The notes under the pieces: model-generated
What the model was told of the DNA's origin: nothing
Database searches by the model: none
The model's input: only the letters and a program-made list of their open reading frames with translations
Part shown: positions 47,834-56,714 of the stretch, one piece after another
Layout of the letters: each line of letters begins with the position of its first letter
How positions within the stretch are numbered: position 1 is the stretch's first letter
Made by a program: the position numbers and the translations under genes
Source: Geobacter sp.
Lineage (GTDB): Bacteria > Desulfobacterota > Desulfuromonadia > Geobacterales > Geobacteraceae
Direction: 5' to 3'
Length of the DNA stretch: 64,000 bases
NCBI GenBank assembly: GCA_003574885.1
Contig: PJFC01000006.1
Span: 62,001 to 126,000 of the forward strand

Positions 47834-48043
47834 TTAACCTACCACGCCTGCGTGATGGAATCGGGAAATAAATGGGGCCAGGATAACTTGCAAAATTGGG
47901 GTATAGGCTTTTCTGATAGTCAGTTTTGACTTGAGGTCCAGACCCTCTACTGCGCCGCTGGAAAGCCGGCCTTTTGCCTTGAACCAGTTGAGGATCATCG
48001 GTTTATGGTTGCACAAAAGAATCATAAAGGGTCGCGTCTCCAA
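47834..48043 (-). pseudogene. ISL3-family transposase C-terminal remnant
   Basis: The translated fragment includes MILNWFKAKGRLSSGAVEG and KSKLTIRKAY, which match the conserved C-terminal block of ISL3-type transposases (NWF.AKG..SSG.VEG...K.K...RKAY). The sequence on both sides is lost. It is a decayed insertion-sequence relic. The remaining non-coding part of 47796-48200 shows nothing else I can name. Confidence 0.7.
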
Positions 48044-48200
48044 ATCTCAAAATTCGAAAAGACACCAACTACCAACAAGACTTACGACCCGCCCGAAAAG
48101 ACTTGTGGGACAAAGCCATGCCCGTTGTGCATAAAGAAAAGGCAAAGCCCAGAAGCAGTTGCTGCCTGAAATGTGCAGATTGGGCAGGATTGCCGGAGGA

Positions 48201-48506
48201 ATGGTGAAGAAACCGTTTTATACGTGGGAGGGTGATACCCTGGTGCTTGATATTCTCGGCACGCCTAATGCCAAACGTGACGCCATCGGCAAGGTGAAGG
48301 GTCACCAGCTCTGCGTCAGCGTGACGGCTGTCCCCCGTGCCGGGCGGGCAACCGACCATATGGTGCGATTTCTGGCTGATGAATTTGGAGTATCGGTCAG
48401 CGATATCCAGGTTGTGTTCGGGCGCATGAATGTCAATAAACAGTTGCGGATCAAGGCGCCCAAGCGGTTGCTATCGGTAATCAGTCAGCAGGAACTTGCC
48501 CTCTGA
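48201..48506 (+). CDS. DUF167/YggU (UPF0235) family protein
   Basis: A protein of about 101 residues. It has the family pattern of a beta-strand start (FYTWEGDTLVLDILGTPNAK), VSVTAVPRAGRATDHMVRFL, and the closing strand LRIKAP. The function of the YggU family is unknown. GGAGGA abuts the ATG at 48201, so the adjacent GTG at 48204 may be the true start. It is between transposase remnants and a lipoprotein gene. Confidence 0.85.
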   Translation: MVKKPFYTWEGDTLVLDILGTPNAKRDAIGKVKGHQLCVSVTAVPRAGRATDHMVRFLADEFGVSVSDIQVVFGRMNVNKQLRIKAPKRLLSVISQQELAL

Positions 48507-48565
48507 ACCCCTTAAGGAAACTCTTGCCGAGAAGTATCCCTAAAAATTTTACAAAAGAGGTCCCC

Positions 48566-49384
48566 ATGAATTTTCTTCGCCTGCTCCTTACCAGTTGTAT
48601 GCTGTTTCTTCTTGCAGGCTGTTTTCAGGTGACGACAGTCGTTCGTGTCAATCCTGACGGAAGCGGCACAGTTGAAGAAAACATGCTGTTAAGCAAAAAG
48701 TTAGTTGCCCAGATCGAGGGAATAATGGGGAGCTTTGGGGGTAACGGTGAGAAGCCCAAGCCTTTTGAGCTTTTCGAACCAGCCAAGCTGAAGGAACGTG
48801 CCAGCTCAATGGGCCAGGGGGTTAGCTACCTTTCGGGCAAAAAGGTGGAAACCTCCGACTATACGGGCTATACGGCTACGTATGCATTTATCAACATTAA
48901 CACGCTCAAGCTCAGTCAGCAAAATGGCGACCCAACCGGCAACAGTGAACCCAAGGATCTCCCCTTTACCTTCAGCTTCAGCAAGGGTTCGCCGGCAACC
49001 CTGACTATTGTGCAGCCCCAGACAAAAGCATCCGAAAAAACTCCTTCCGCTCCCGAGCAAGAACCTTCATTTCATGCCGACACAAAACCGCAGATGTCCG
49101 ACGAAAATGCCAAGAAATTCATGGAATTGTTTATGGGAATAAAGTTGGTTCTTGCCGTGGAAATGAACGGCACCATAGTAAGCACCAATGCTACCCACGT
49201 CGACGGGAATCGCCTTACAATCGTCGATCTCGACCTTGCCAAGCTCGGCAATGCCGGCCCCGAACTGGAGAAATTGAGTCTACTTGAAAACAGTTCGTTC
49301 GAAGAAGCGAGGGAACTATTGAAGGGTATCCCGGGCATAAGGTTTGACATGAACGAGAAGCTGACGGTTGTTTTCAAAAAATGA
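48566..49384 (+). CDS. Predicted lipoprotein of unknown function
   Basis: A 272-residue protein with a lipoprotein signal peptide and lipobox LLAGC at about residues 16-20, so it is anchored on the periplasmic side or outer membrane. The mature part begins FQVTTVVRVNPDGSGTVEEN, a strand-rich pattern seen in several uncharacterised bacterial lipoproteins with a Gly-Ser-Gly turn. ATG 48566 is preceded by AAAGAGG. I do not recognise a specific family. Confidence 0.8.
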   Translation: MNFLRLLLTSCMLFLLAGCFQVTTVVRVNPDGSGTVEENMLLSKKLVAQIEGIMGSFGGNGEKPKPFELFEPAKLKERASSMGQGVSYLSGKKVETSDYTGYTATYAFININTLKLSQQNGDPTGNSEPKDLPFTFSFSKGSPATLTIVQPQTKASEKTPSAPEQEPSFHADTKPQMSDENAKKFMELFMGIKLVLAVEMNGTIVSTNATHVDGNRLTIVDLDLAKLGNAGPELEKLSLLENSSFEEARELLKGIPGIRFDMNEKLTVVFKK

Positions 49385-49775
49385 GTGTCGGAAGCAGCGG
49401 GACCGATAAGAGGGTTTGAGATTCAGGACATACTTGACTGTATCTACGATGCAGGTTTTACCTGTATCAGATTGGGCACATTCAGAAGGGATCTACGGTC
49501 CCTCGCATCTACGGGAAGAATTGCGCCAGGGGCGACAAAGCGATACCTCGTCCCGGAAATCGGCCCGATTGCGGTCAGGCCGGTTTTCCCCACATATTGA
49601 AAAAATACTTTTTCATAGTCACCGGAGGGGACGTCATGCACCGGTGCGTGCCTTTGGACGCGAGCCTGCGCCTCGCTTTGCTTTCCATATTGTTTCTGCC
49701 TGTGATTACCGCAACATCCCATTTTCTTTCTCCTCATCTTCCCTGTACAGGGCGGCAGGTATGTCCTGCATCCGG
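49385..49775. other. No recognisable gene; probable decayed sequence
   Basis: This stretch of about 390 bases follows the lipoprotein stop directly. It has short open frames on both strands (for example one of 71 codons starting at 49385), but none has a ribosome site or family motif I can recognise. Given the transposase relics nearby, it is probably degraded DNA. Confidence 0.5.
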
Positions 49776-50051
49776 TTAATAACTGACTCCAAGAGGATTG
49801 CTCCTGCTGACAGGGCCGGCCAGAAAAAGAATCTTCTCCCCCATGTCCGATCCCATTACCAGGGCGAACGGTGCTGAAATCCAGAGGCTCAGACGGTAAA
49901 AACAGCCCAGCAATTCACCCCAGAAACCCGAGCCCACGGCGCGCCGCAATCGTGCGATCATCTGCCAGGGGCCATCTTCAGCCTGAAGCAGATGAGTGAT
50001 TCGCCAGACACACAAGGAACCGAGAACCAAATCAAAAAACACCGGCAGCAC
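49776..50051 (-). pseudogene. Decayed DUF1360-like membrane protein gene
   Basis: The 91-residue reading has the start expected of DUF1360-like phage/bacterial proteins: VWRITHLLQAEDGPWQMIAR, then GCFYRLSLWISAPFALVM. The normal CFYCLSLW pattern here has arginine for the second cysteine, and the C-terminal hydrophobic part is replaced by unrelated residues after MGEKILF. It is probably no longer functional, though a short protein could still be made. Confidence 0.45.
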
Positions 50052-50429
50052 TCCTTGGGGATGAATCCGGATTCGACTCCACTATGTGGAGATTTACAGA
50101 GCAGCGGAGTGATGGAATTCCGGCGGCTACTATTTCCCCATAGCCCCGTTATCCCATCACTCCGACCAGACAAGAGCGACAGACTCCCGACAACTACCCG
50201 CCGGTTTGATTGTGATGAACAGCCAGCCCTGCGTGCTTTTCGAGGCCTGCCCCGACTCCACCGATCAACGCACTGACAATAAAAATAGCCACACATCGGT
50301 ATGGCTACTCGCCGCATTTTCTGCTAAGGTTCTTATCTGACGGGAGCGCAATTCGAAGAGGAGGGCTGTTTTCCGTTTCGGCTGATCGTGCTGCCATGGA
50401 ATTTCAGACGGTAAGGAAAGGAGTGGAAC
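50052..50429. other. Non-coding or decayed stretch
   Basis: About 380 bases without a gene I can support. On the minus strand, a short segment reads VSALIGGVGAGLEKHAGLAV before stops, which may be the end of a lost phage-type gene. A small hairpin (AGCCACAC...ATGGCT) lies near 50290-50310. Confidence 0.4.
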
Positions 50430-50813
50430 ATGCGTAAACTGCTGATCGTAATGGTTGTCTGTGCCTTTGGATTTGCGTCGCTGGACCTGGCCGTGGCCGC
50501 TGAGGACAATGATGCGATCCTCAAGAAGATCGATGCTCTCGAGCAGCAACTGAAGGAACTGAAGGGGCAGCAGCAGGCGAGCAGTGAAAAAGAGTCCCAC
50601 TGCATGCGGGCGTTCGGCAGGGAGAAGTTCTGCAAGTGCATCGCCGAAAACCTCCCCCGCGAGGTGGGCCTCGAACAGTACGTGCATACCGTGATCACGC
50701 CGAAGGAGGGACTCGGCTACGACGGTCTGACTCCGGAGCAGAAAAAAAGCGTGGATCAGACCCTGGCAGCCAGGGACAAGTGCTCGGAGAAGGGAGGGAG
50801 CTTTCTCTGGTAG
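50430..50813 (+). CDS. Secreted hypothetical protein with coiled coil and cysteines
   Basis: A 127-residue protein with a signal peptide (LLIVMVVCAFGFASLDLAVAA). A short coiled coil follows (ILKKIDALEQQLKELKGQQ), and then a C-terminal region with four cysteines (HCMRAFGREKFCKC and DKCSE). Two CxC/C pairs could form disulfides or bind a metal in the periplasm. AAAGGAG precedes the start. I do not recognise the family. Confidence 0.72.
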   Translation: MRKLLIVMVVCAFGFASLDLAVAAEDNDAILKKIDALEQQLKELKGQQQASSEKESHCMRAFGREKFCKCIAENLPREVGLEQYVHTVITPKEGLGYDGLTPEQKKSVDQTLAARDKCSEKGGSFLW

Positions 50814-50908
50814 GATAACAGTGAGGCTCTCAAAACGAAGAAGTTGTTACGTGAAGATTCCTGTTCACCTTCTGTAATGTTCGGTTCGTCACCACAAAAG
50901 GCTATTGC

Positions 50909-51529
50909 ATGATCCTATCGACGCTGCTCTACTTCCTGGGCGCATCCATCGCCCTGACACTGGCCCCCGGCCCGGACAATATTTTCGTCATAACCCAGGG
51001 GATCGCCCGGGGGAGGAAACCGGCCATCGTCACCGCCCTCGGCATGTGCAGCGGTATCAGCGTACATACGACCGCCGCCGCCTTCGGAATATCTGCGGTG
51101 TTCTATTCGTCGTCGGTCGCCTTCAATGTCGTCAAGTACGCCGGCGCGGCCTACCTGCTCTACCTGGCCTGGAAAACAGTGAAGGACCGATCTGCCATCA
51201 GGCTCTCCATCGCCGATGACCGCCCCGCCGCCGCCCTGTTCAAGCGGGGGTTCATCATGAACGTACTCAACCCGAAAGTGGCCATGTTCTTCCTGGCGTT
51301 CCTCCCCCAGTTCGTGACACCGGGCACCGGGCATGTCCCCCTCCAGATGATGCTGCTGGGATTCATCTTCATGGTGCAGGCGGTGATTATTTTCACCCTG
51401 ATCGGCTATTTTGCCGGAAGCATCGGCAGTTTCATCCTGGCCCGCCCCCGGATCGCCAAGTATTTCGACGGTTTGACAGCCGGGGTCTTCGCGTCTCTGG
51501 GGGTACGACTCGCCCTGGCACAACGGTGA
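50909..51529 (+). CDS. LysE/RhtB family amino-acid exporter
   Basis: A 206-residue inner-membrane protein with about six helices. The N-terminus (LGASIALTLAPGPDNIFVIT) is the family signature, followed by GRKPAIVTALGMCSGISVHT, YLLYLAWKTV and a C-terminal NPKVAMFFLAFLPQFV. Members export lysine, threonine, homoserine or related compounds; the substrate is not set by sequence. It is followed by a bidirectional terminator shared with ackA. Confidence 0.92.
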   Translation: MILSTLLYFLGASIALTLAPGPDNIFVITQGIARGRKPAIVTALGMCSGISVHTTAAAFGISAVFYSSSVAFNVVKYAGAAYLLYLAWKTVKDRSAIRLSIADDRPAAALFKRGFIMNVLNPKVAMFFLAFLPQFVTPGTGHVPLQMMLLGFIFMVQAVIIFTLIGYFAGSIGSFILARPRIAKYFDGLTAGVFASLGVRLALAQR

Positions 51530-51550
51530 ACTGGATCCACCGGATAAAAA

Positions 51551-51584
51551 AAGGCCGCCGGTAAACTAACCGGCGGCCTTTTTA
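51551..51584. terminator. Bidirectional intrinsic terminator between lysE-type gene and ackA
   Basis: A perfect 12-bp stem (AAGGCCGCCGGT / ACCGGCGGCCTT) with a 6-base loop, flanked by A and T runs on both sides. Confidence 0.92.
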
Positions 51585-51601
51585 CGTTTTATGTGCCGAG
51601 A

Positions 51602-52867
51602 TTACTTCCTGACGAAATCCGCCCGGGAAAAGGAGTACTCGAACTGCATGTGGTCAGTGTAGGTACCGGCCAGGATGGCGGCCACATCCTCGGTGAAGAC
51701 CAGTTCCTCGTCGGTGGGGATAACATAAACCTTGATCGGCGAGTCGTCGGTCGTGATGAGGGTCTCCCGCTTGCGGGTCATGGCCGACTTGTTCCGTTCC
51801 TTGTCAAGTTTGATACCCATGTGCTCGAGCCCTTCAATGGTCCGCTCACGGATCGGCCACCCCATTTCGCCGACGCCGGCGGTAAAAATTACCGCATCGA
51901 GCCGACCAATGGCGGCCATGTAGGAACCGATGTACTTGCGAAGCCGGTACGCCTCAATATCGAGGGCAAGCTGGCAGAGCTTGTCACCGTTATTGGCATT
52001 TTCAATAACGTCACGACGGTCGGTGAACCGGCCGGTGATACCAAGCACCCCGCTCTTCTTGTTGAGGATGCTGTCAATCTCCTTGGCGGAGAGGTTTTCC
52101 TTCTGCATCATGAAAGAAGGGATTGCAGGATCAATGTCACCGCAACGGGTCCCCATGACCGCACCTTCCAGGGGGGTAAGCCCCATGCTGGTATCGACCG
52201 AAATGCCGTTTTTGATGGCGCAGTGGGAGACGCCGTTCCCGATATGCATGGTGACGATGTTGCAGTCCTTGGGGGATTTGCCGAGGAGCACCGACGCCCG
52301 TTTTGAGACGTAGAGGTGGGACGTGCCATGGAAACCGTAACGGCGGACACCGTACTTCTCGTACCAGTCGTAGGGAAGCGGGTAGAGATAGGCATGCTCG
52401 GGCATGGTCTGATGGAATGCTGTATCGAATATAGCCACGTGCGGCACGTTGGGAAGAAGCGCCTGGGCGGCCTCTATCCCCGCGATGTTGGGAGGGTTGT
52501 GGAGCGGCGCAAGGTGCTGCACGTCCTTGACAGCATCCAGCACCTTCTCGTCGATCATGACCGAGCAGGTGAACTTCTCCCCGCCATGCACGACTCGGTG
52601 GCCGATTGCTGATATCTGGTTGATATCCTTCAGCACACCGTGATCAGGGTCGGTCAGGGTACGGATGATAAGGTCAATGGCTATCTGGTGGTCAGGGCAC
52701 TCTGACTCTTCGCGGTATGTCTCGCGTCCCGGCACTTCGTGCATGATGAAAGAGTCACCGATTATGACCCGCTCCACCATCCCTTTGGCAATGACTTCCT
52801 TCTTTGCCCAGTCAAACAGCTGATACTTGACCGAGGAACTCCCGCAGTTGAGAGCCAATATATCCAT
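51602..52867 (-). CDS. ackA: Acetate kinase
   Basis: AckA transfers phosphate between acetyl phosphate and ADP. The 421-residue length is normal. Motifs are the N-terminal LALNCGSSSVKYQL, the AckA signature GHRVVHGGEKFT, AIFDTAFHQTMPE, MHIGNGVS, DTSMGLTPLEGAVMGTRCGD and FTAGVGEMGWPIRE. AGGAGG precedes the start. In many relatives it adjoins pta; here the two genes converge from about 4.7 kb apart. Confidence 0.97.
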   Translation of the reverse strand: MDILALNCGSSSVKYQLFDWAKKEVIAKGMVERVIIGDSFIMHEVPGRETYREESECPDHQIAIDLIIRTLTDPDHGVLKDINQISAIGHRVVHGGEKFTCSVMIDEKVLDAVKDVQHLAPLHNPPNIAGIEAAQALLPNVPHVAIFDTAFHQTMPEHAYLYPLPYDWYEKYGVRRYGFHGTSHLYVSKRASVLLGKSPKDCNIVTMHIGNGVSHCAIKNGISVDTSMGLTPLEGAVMGTRCGDIDPAIPSFMMQKENLSAKEIDSILNKKSGVLGITGRFTDRRDVIENANNGDKLCQLALDIEAYRLRKYIGSYMAAIGRLDAVIFTAGVGEMGWPIRERTIEGLEHMGIKLDKERNKSAMTRKRETLITTDDSPIKVYVIPTDEELVFTEDVAAILAGTYTDHMQFEYSFSRADFVRK

Positions 52868-53131
52868 GTATTCCTCCTGACCGTAAACTTGAACTCTGAA
52901 AATAAACTACCGCTATCAAATGTTTTTAGGTAGCGGTAAAAATTGTCGGCAGAATATTTATCACAAATAAAACTGTTTTTTATATTACAGCAGAGTTGGC
53001 ACCAATTCAAGATTTTTTCTGTTTTTATCACATTTTGCCGGCTACCTTTCTACTGGACATTTCCAATAGTGTATGATAGTTAAGAGCTTCCATCAATTCA
53101 TTCTAAAATCCATGAAAAGGAGGTGAATACT

Positions 53132-53299
53132 TTGGCTCATACCATTACCGACGAGTGCATTAACTGCGGTGCATGCGACGACTCCTGCCCGGTGAATGCC
53201 ATCAGCGAAGCTGGTGACAAACGCAAGATCGATCCGGATACCTGCATCGACTGCGGCGCATGTGTGGATACCTGCCCCACAAATGCCATCCACGCATAA
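53132..53299 (+). CDS. 2[4Fe-4S] ferredoxin with TTG start
   Basis: A 55-residue clostridial-type ferredoxin: after the start, AHTITDECINCGACDDSCP, then CIDCGACVDTCPTNAIHA. Each half has the CxxCxxCxxxCP pattern for one [4Fe-4S] cluster. It carries electrons at low potential in the cytoplasm. AAAAGGAGG at 53115-53122 fits the TTG at 53132; the ATG at 53112 is out of frame and stops at once. Because of the TTG start it could be missed by simple scans. A strong terminator follows. Confidence 0.92.
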   Translation: MAHTITDECINCGACDDSCPVNAISEAGDKRKIDPDTCIDCGACVDTCPTNAIHA

Positions 53300-53320
53300 T
53301 CAGATTTCAGATGTTTTTTT

Positions 53321-53361
53321 CAGCCGGCGTCCGGTTCCTGACTGACGCCGGCTGATTTTTT
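53321..53361 (+). terminator. Rho-independent terminator of the ferredoxin gene
   Basis: A perfect 10-bp stem (CAGCCGGCGT / ACGCCGGCTG), then a run of T. Confidence 0.92.
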
Positions 53362-53480
53362 TCCAGCCACACCTTTCCCGACCCCACCCCGTTTCCCACT
53401 CACCCCTATCGACATACCACTCTCTCAACCTGTTCAGAGAAAATACCACACACAACGCTCCGGTCTCTTCGTTTTCCAAT

Positions 53481-53512
53481 AAAAAGGGCCGGCACAATAC
53501 ATATGCCGGCCC
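53481..53512 (-). terminator. Terminator of the zinc-ribbon/DUF3426 gene
   Basis: GGGCCGGCA (53486-53494) pairs with TGCCGGCCC (53504-53512); on the minus strand it is followed by five T. Confidence 0.85.
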
Positions 53513-53549
53513 GGGGGAATCATTCAGTTCTGGAGGGAATCAGCCGATA

Positions 53550-55337
53550 CTACTTGCTGGCGACCGTCGAAGTGACCACTTCCACACCGAATTCTCCGGC
53601 ATTGCGGGGTAGGTCCTTGAACACCGCCATGAAGGGGATCGACTTGCCCGGTTCGACCCCCAGATTGGCCAGGGATTGACCAAACTGATTGTTCATGGCC
53701 GCTTCTATCTTATCCATGGGAAAAGTTGCCAACTGATCATCTGCAAGGGTGTTGCCGCAGTATGCAGTATGCTGCAACAGCACCTCACCCTTGGGTCCGA
53801 ACACGACAACCTTGACCTGGATAGAAGCCCGCATTTTCTTGGAGTTATTGACCGCTTCCCCGGTGATGACAAACAGTTCGCCTGCTTCCCTGTTTGTGAC
53901 GAATTTTGCCGAGGAGTTACGGATGGTAATTACATTTGCACCTTTGGTTTCCATGCCGAACCAGTCCGCCATGAAGCCCAGTCCGAACTTCTCGAGCACG
54001 GACGGCCCCTCCTGGTAGGTGTAGAACCCGATGCCACCTATGGCAACCACTAACAGCACCGCGATGGCTATCAGCACAATCGAGACAATCGGCGACCCTC
54101 TGCGACGGGAGGCTATGGAGAGGGGAGGGAGTTCTTCATCATATGCAAACGTACCTCCCTTTGCATTGAGGACACCTGCAGCACCGGCCGCAACAGCCGT
54201 TGCCGCAACGGGCATTTCCCAACTGACTCCCTCTTTTTTCGGTGGAGCCGGGGAAGCCTTCTCGGCAACCCCTCCGAAGTCAAGATCACCAAAATCAAGC
54301 GGCTCCATTTCTGCCGCTTTCCGGGTAGCTCCGGCAGCCCCGACACCTTCAGGGATGTCCGACTCGAAACCGAAGAGTTGGTCCTCCTCAGGTGGAGTAG
54401 TGGGCCCGGCCCCCCCAGCCACGCCGAAGGCGTCGGAGAAATCATCGCCCAGCGCAGGCGGCAGCCCGTCAACAGCTACCCCCTGCTGCATTATGGGTTC
54501 CTGATCAAAGTCTGCCGATGAATCTTCCCGGGAAAGCTCCGGAGTTACCGGCTCTTCCACGTACCCGAAACCGAAGGGTTCACCGGCAACATCCGCACCA
54601 TTGGCTTCACTTACTGGGGAGGGGCGCGATCCCCCGTCGGATTCCGGCGCAGACTCCTCGCCGCCAAACGAGAAATCAAAGCCGGGAGTCGCGGTCGGTT
54701 CCGGTTCCGTCTGGTCAGGAGAAAATGCCGGTTCACCGGCGTTGAAATCGAAGTTACTGAAATCAAGACTCGAACCTTCGGCGTCAGGCGTGGATGCGCC
54801 GACAGCTGATTCGCCGGGCACGGCCGCCGTTTCCTCTGAAAAAGGCATTTCGCCGAAATCGAATTCGTCTGCAGCTACTTGCGGTGCCGCCGTCACCGGT
54901 TTCTCTTCCGTCGCCTGCTGGTCGAAAGCGACGTCGCCGAAATCATAAGACTCGCCGGCAGGAGGAGGGGTGACCTCGGCTTGCGGTGCCGACGGTTCAT
55001 CGGAAAAGGAGAATTCGTCGAAGCTCATGCCGGCTGAATCGTCTGAGGCCTCCGTCGGAGGGGGCGCTTCATTCGTGAAGGCTGACTGTTCGAAGCTCAA
55101 CGATTCTTCATCGGGAAAATCGGCAGGCGGAGACGGGGCGGCATCAGGCGACAGTCCGGCAGCTGCTTCCGGAACAGGGGGAGTCACTGGCGGAGCACTC
55201 GGCTCTTCCTGGGGCTCTTCCCTCTTTACCAGAAAGATTTCCTTGCACTTGGAACAGCGGACTTTTACTCCGCCCGGCTTGATCTTGGCGTCATCCAGCT
55301 TGAACCTGGTATTACAGTGGTCACATTGGACAATCAT
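53550..55337 (-). CDS. MJ0042-type zinc ribbon plus DUF3426 membrane protein
   Basis: A 595-residue protein in three parts. Residues 1-37 are an MJ0042 zinc ribbon (CDHCNTRFKLDD, VRCSKCKEIF). Residues 45-400 are a long acidic, low-complexity region with repeats of the type DFDFGEMPFSEE and FSFSDEPSAP. Then come a transmembrane helix (SIVLIAIAVLLVVAIGGIGF) and a C-terminal DUF3426 domain. Proteins with this zinc-ribbon/DUF3426 plan are common in Deltaproteobacteria and have no known function. The start at 55337 has GGAGG five bases upstream. It follows hpt by 21 bases. Confidence 0.85.
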   Translation of the reverse strand: MIVQCDHCNTRFKLDDAKIKPGGVKVRCSKCKEIFLVKREEPQEEPSAPPVTPPVPEAAAGLSPDAAPSPPADFPDEESLSFEQSAFTNEAPPPTEASDDSAGMSFDEFSFSDEPSAPQAEVTPPPAGESYDFGDVAFDQQATEEKPVTAAPQVAADEFDFGEMPFSEETAAVPGESAVGASTPDAEGSSLDFSNFDFNAGEPAFSPDQTEPEPTATPGFDFSFGGEESAPESDGGSRPSPVSEANGADVAGEPFGFGYVEEPVTPELSREDSSADFDQEPIMQQGVAVDGLPPALGDDFSDAFGVAGGAGPTTPPEEDQLFGFESDIPEGVGAAGATRKAAEMEPLDFGDLDFGGVAEKASPAPPKKEGVSWEMPVAATAVAAGAAGVLNAKGGTFAYDEELPPLSIASRRRGSPIVSIVLIAIAVLLVVAIGGIGFYTYQEGPSVLEKFGLGFMADWFGMETKGANVITIRNSSAKFVTNREAGELFVITGEAVNNSKKMRASIQVKVVVFGPKGEVLLQHTAYCGNTLADDQLATFPMDKIEAAMNNQFGQSLANLGVEPGKSIPFMAVFKDLPRNAGEFGVEVVTSTVASK

Positions 55338-55358
55338 TGCGTCCTCCACGGGGGAGAG

Positions 55359-55877
55359 TCAGGGAATATATTCATAAATGGCCGGCAGTTCCCGGTATCG
55401 CTCGTCCACGTCAAGACCGTAGCCGACGAGGAATTTGTTTTCGCAGGGGATACCGACATAGTCCGGCGTTATCGATACTTCGCGCCGCCCGCTCTTGTCG
55501 AGCAGCGTGCAGACCTTGAGGCTGCGCACCCCCAGGTCGTTCAGGTAGCCGAGAAGAAACTTCAGGGTCAGGCCAGTATCGACGATATCTTCCACCACCA
55601 ACACATGCTTTCCGGCAATGGATCCATCCAGCCCTTTTGTTACGGTGACCGTTCCCGTCGACGAAGTCCCTTTGTAGCTTGAGAGCTTTATAAACTCCAA
55701 CCGGAGAGGAACCCCTATCTGGCGGGCAAGGTCGGCCGCAAAGAACAGCGCCCCCTTGAGCACGACAACCAGCACAAGTTCTTCACCTGCATAGTCATAC
55801 CCGATGCGTTGAGCCAGCGTTCCGACTGATGCTGCAATCTGGCCGGAGGAATATACCAGTTGCAGTTTCGTACTCAT
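55359..55877 (-). CDS. hpt: Hypoxanthine phosphoribosyltransferase
   Basis: Hpt salvages hypoxanthine and guanine to IMP and GMP using PRPP. The 172-residue protein has the PRPP-binding motif VLVVEDIVDTGLTL near residue 95, LVVVLKGALFF near residue 38 and the purine-site region VGYGLDVDERYRELP near the C-terminus. The start at MSTKLQL is preceded by GAGG; a longer frame to 55901 is less likely. First gene of a two-gene operon with the zinc-ribbon protein. Confidence 0.95.
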   Translation of the reverse strand: MSTKLQLVYSSGQIAASVGTLAQRIGYDYAGEELVLVVVLKGALFFAADLARQIGVPLRLEFIKLSSYKGTSSTGTVTVTKGLDGSIAGKHVLVVEDIVDTGLTLKFLLGYLNDLGVRSLKVCTLLDKSGRREVSITPDYVGIPCENKFLVGYGLDVDERYRELPAIYEYIP

Positions 55878-56021
55878 GACAGCCTCACAAACCCGCTTCA
55901 CACCTGAAAATGCCAGTTTTTTCTATAGCAGAAAGGGGTATCCGTGTCAATTTATTCTGGCCCCCGGTCCACCTTATGCTATATAATTCGGGACGGTCTA
56001 CCTCATCGAAAGGAATCTTCC

Positions 56022-56708
56022 ATGAAAACTATTCCTCTGATCACCGCCTGTATCGTCTCGTCCTGCTTCGCCGGCACCGCCCTTGCCGCACCGGAACTGG
56101 CAGTCGACCAACCTGTCCACGATTTCGGTACTGTGGTACAGGGAAAGAAAGTCGACCATATCTTCAAATTTCGCAACAGAGGGGATGCCACCCTGAACGT
56201 GATCCGCGTCAGAACGTCCTGTGGCTGTACGGCGGCCAACGTAACAACCAAGGCCCTCCCTCCCGGCGGGAAGAGCGAGCTAACGGTAACATTCGATTCA
56301 AGCGGGTTTGGCGGCAATATCAGCAAACTCATTTATATTGAAACAAATGACCCTCAGAAACCGGTTACCAACCTCACTCTCAAGGGGAATGTGGCGGAAG
56401 AAATCTCCGTGACCCCCCGTCAGCTCAATTTCGGCACGGTAAAAACAAATGAGAGCAAGGGAATAACCGTGACCGTCTCAAATCAGGGGAGCAAGCCCCT
56501 GAAGCTGACGGGAGCAAAATCCCCCCTTCCTCAAGTGAGGATAAAGACGGGCAAAACGTATTTGAAACCGGGAGAAACGACCACCCTCTCCGTGACCGTC
56601 ACGCCACGGGCAGAGGATCGGTTCCTGAGCGGCTACCTGACAATCACTACCGACAATTCTGCCCGCAAAGAGATAGTAATACCGCTTTATGGTTCGCTGG
56701 CGCGCTAA
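56022..56708 (+). CDS. DUF1573 secreted protein with ASPM-SPD-2-Hydin-like repeats
   Basis: A 228-residue protein with a signal peptide (ITACIVSSCFAGTALAA, cleavage near residue 22). Two immunoglobulin-like modules follow. The first contains PVHDFGTVVQGKKVDHIFKF with TSCGCTAANV, the DUF1573 cysteine motif; the second has NFGTVKTNESKGITVTVSN. It is likely periplasmic or outer-surface. No function is known. ATG 56022 is preceded by AAAGGAA. It ends six bases before the convergent metallo-beta-lactamase-like gene. Confidence 0.88.
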   Translation: MKTIPLITACIVSSCFAGTALAAPELAVDQPVHDFGTVVQGKKVDHIFKFRNRGDATLNVIRVRTSCGCTAANVTTKALPPGGKSELTVTFDSSGFGGNISKLIYIETNDPQKPVTNLTLKGNVAEEISVTPRQLNFGTVKTNESKGITVTVSNQGSKPLKLTGAKSPLPQVRIKTGKTYLKPGETTTLSVTVTPRAEDRFLSGYLTITTDNSARKEIVIPLYGSLAR

Positions 56709-56714
56709 CGCGGC

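Noticed and set aside
49385-49600. A 71-codon frame directly after the lipoprotein gene
   Set aside because: No ribosome site, no motif, and located in a zone of decayed sequence.
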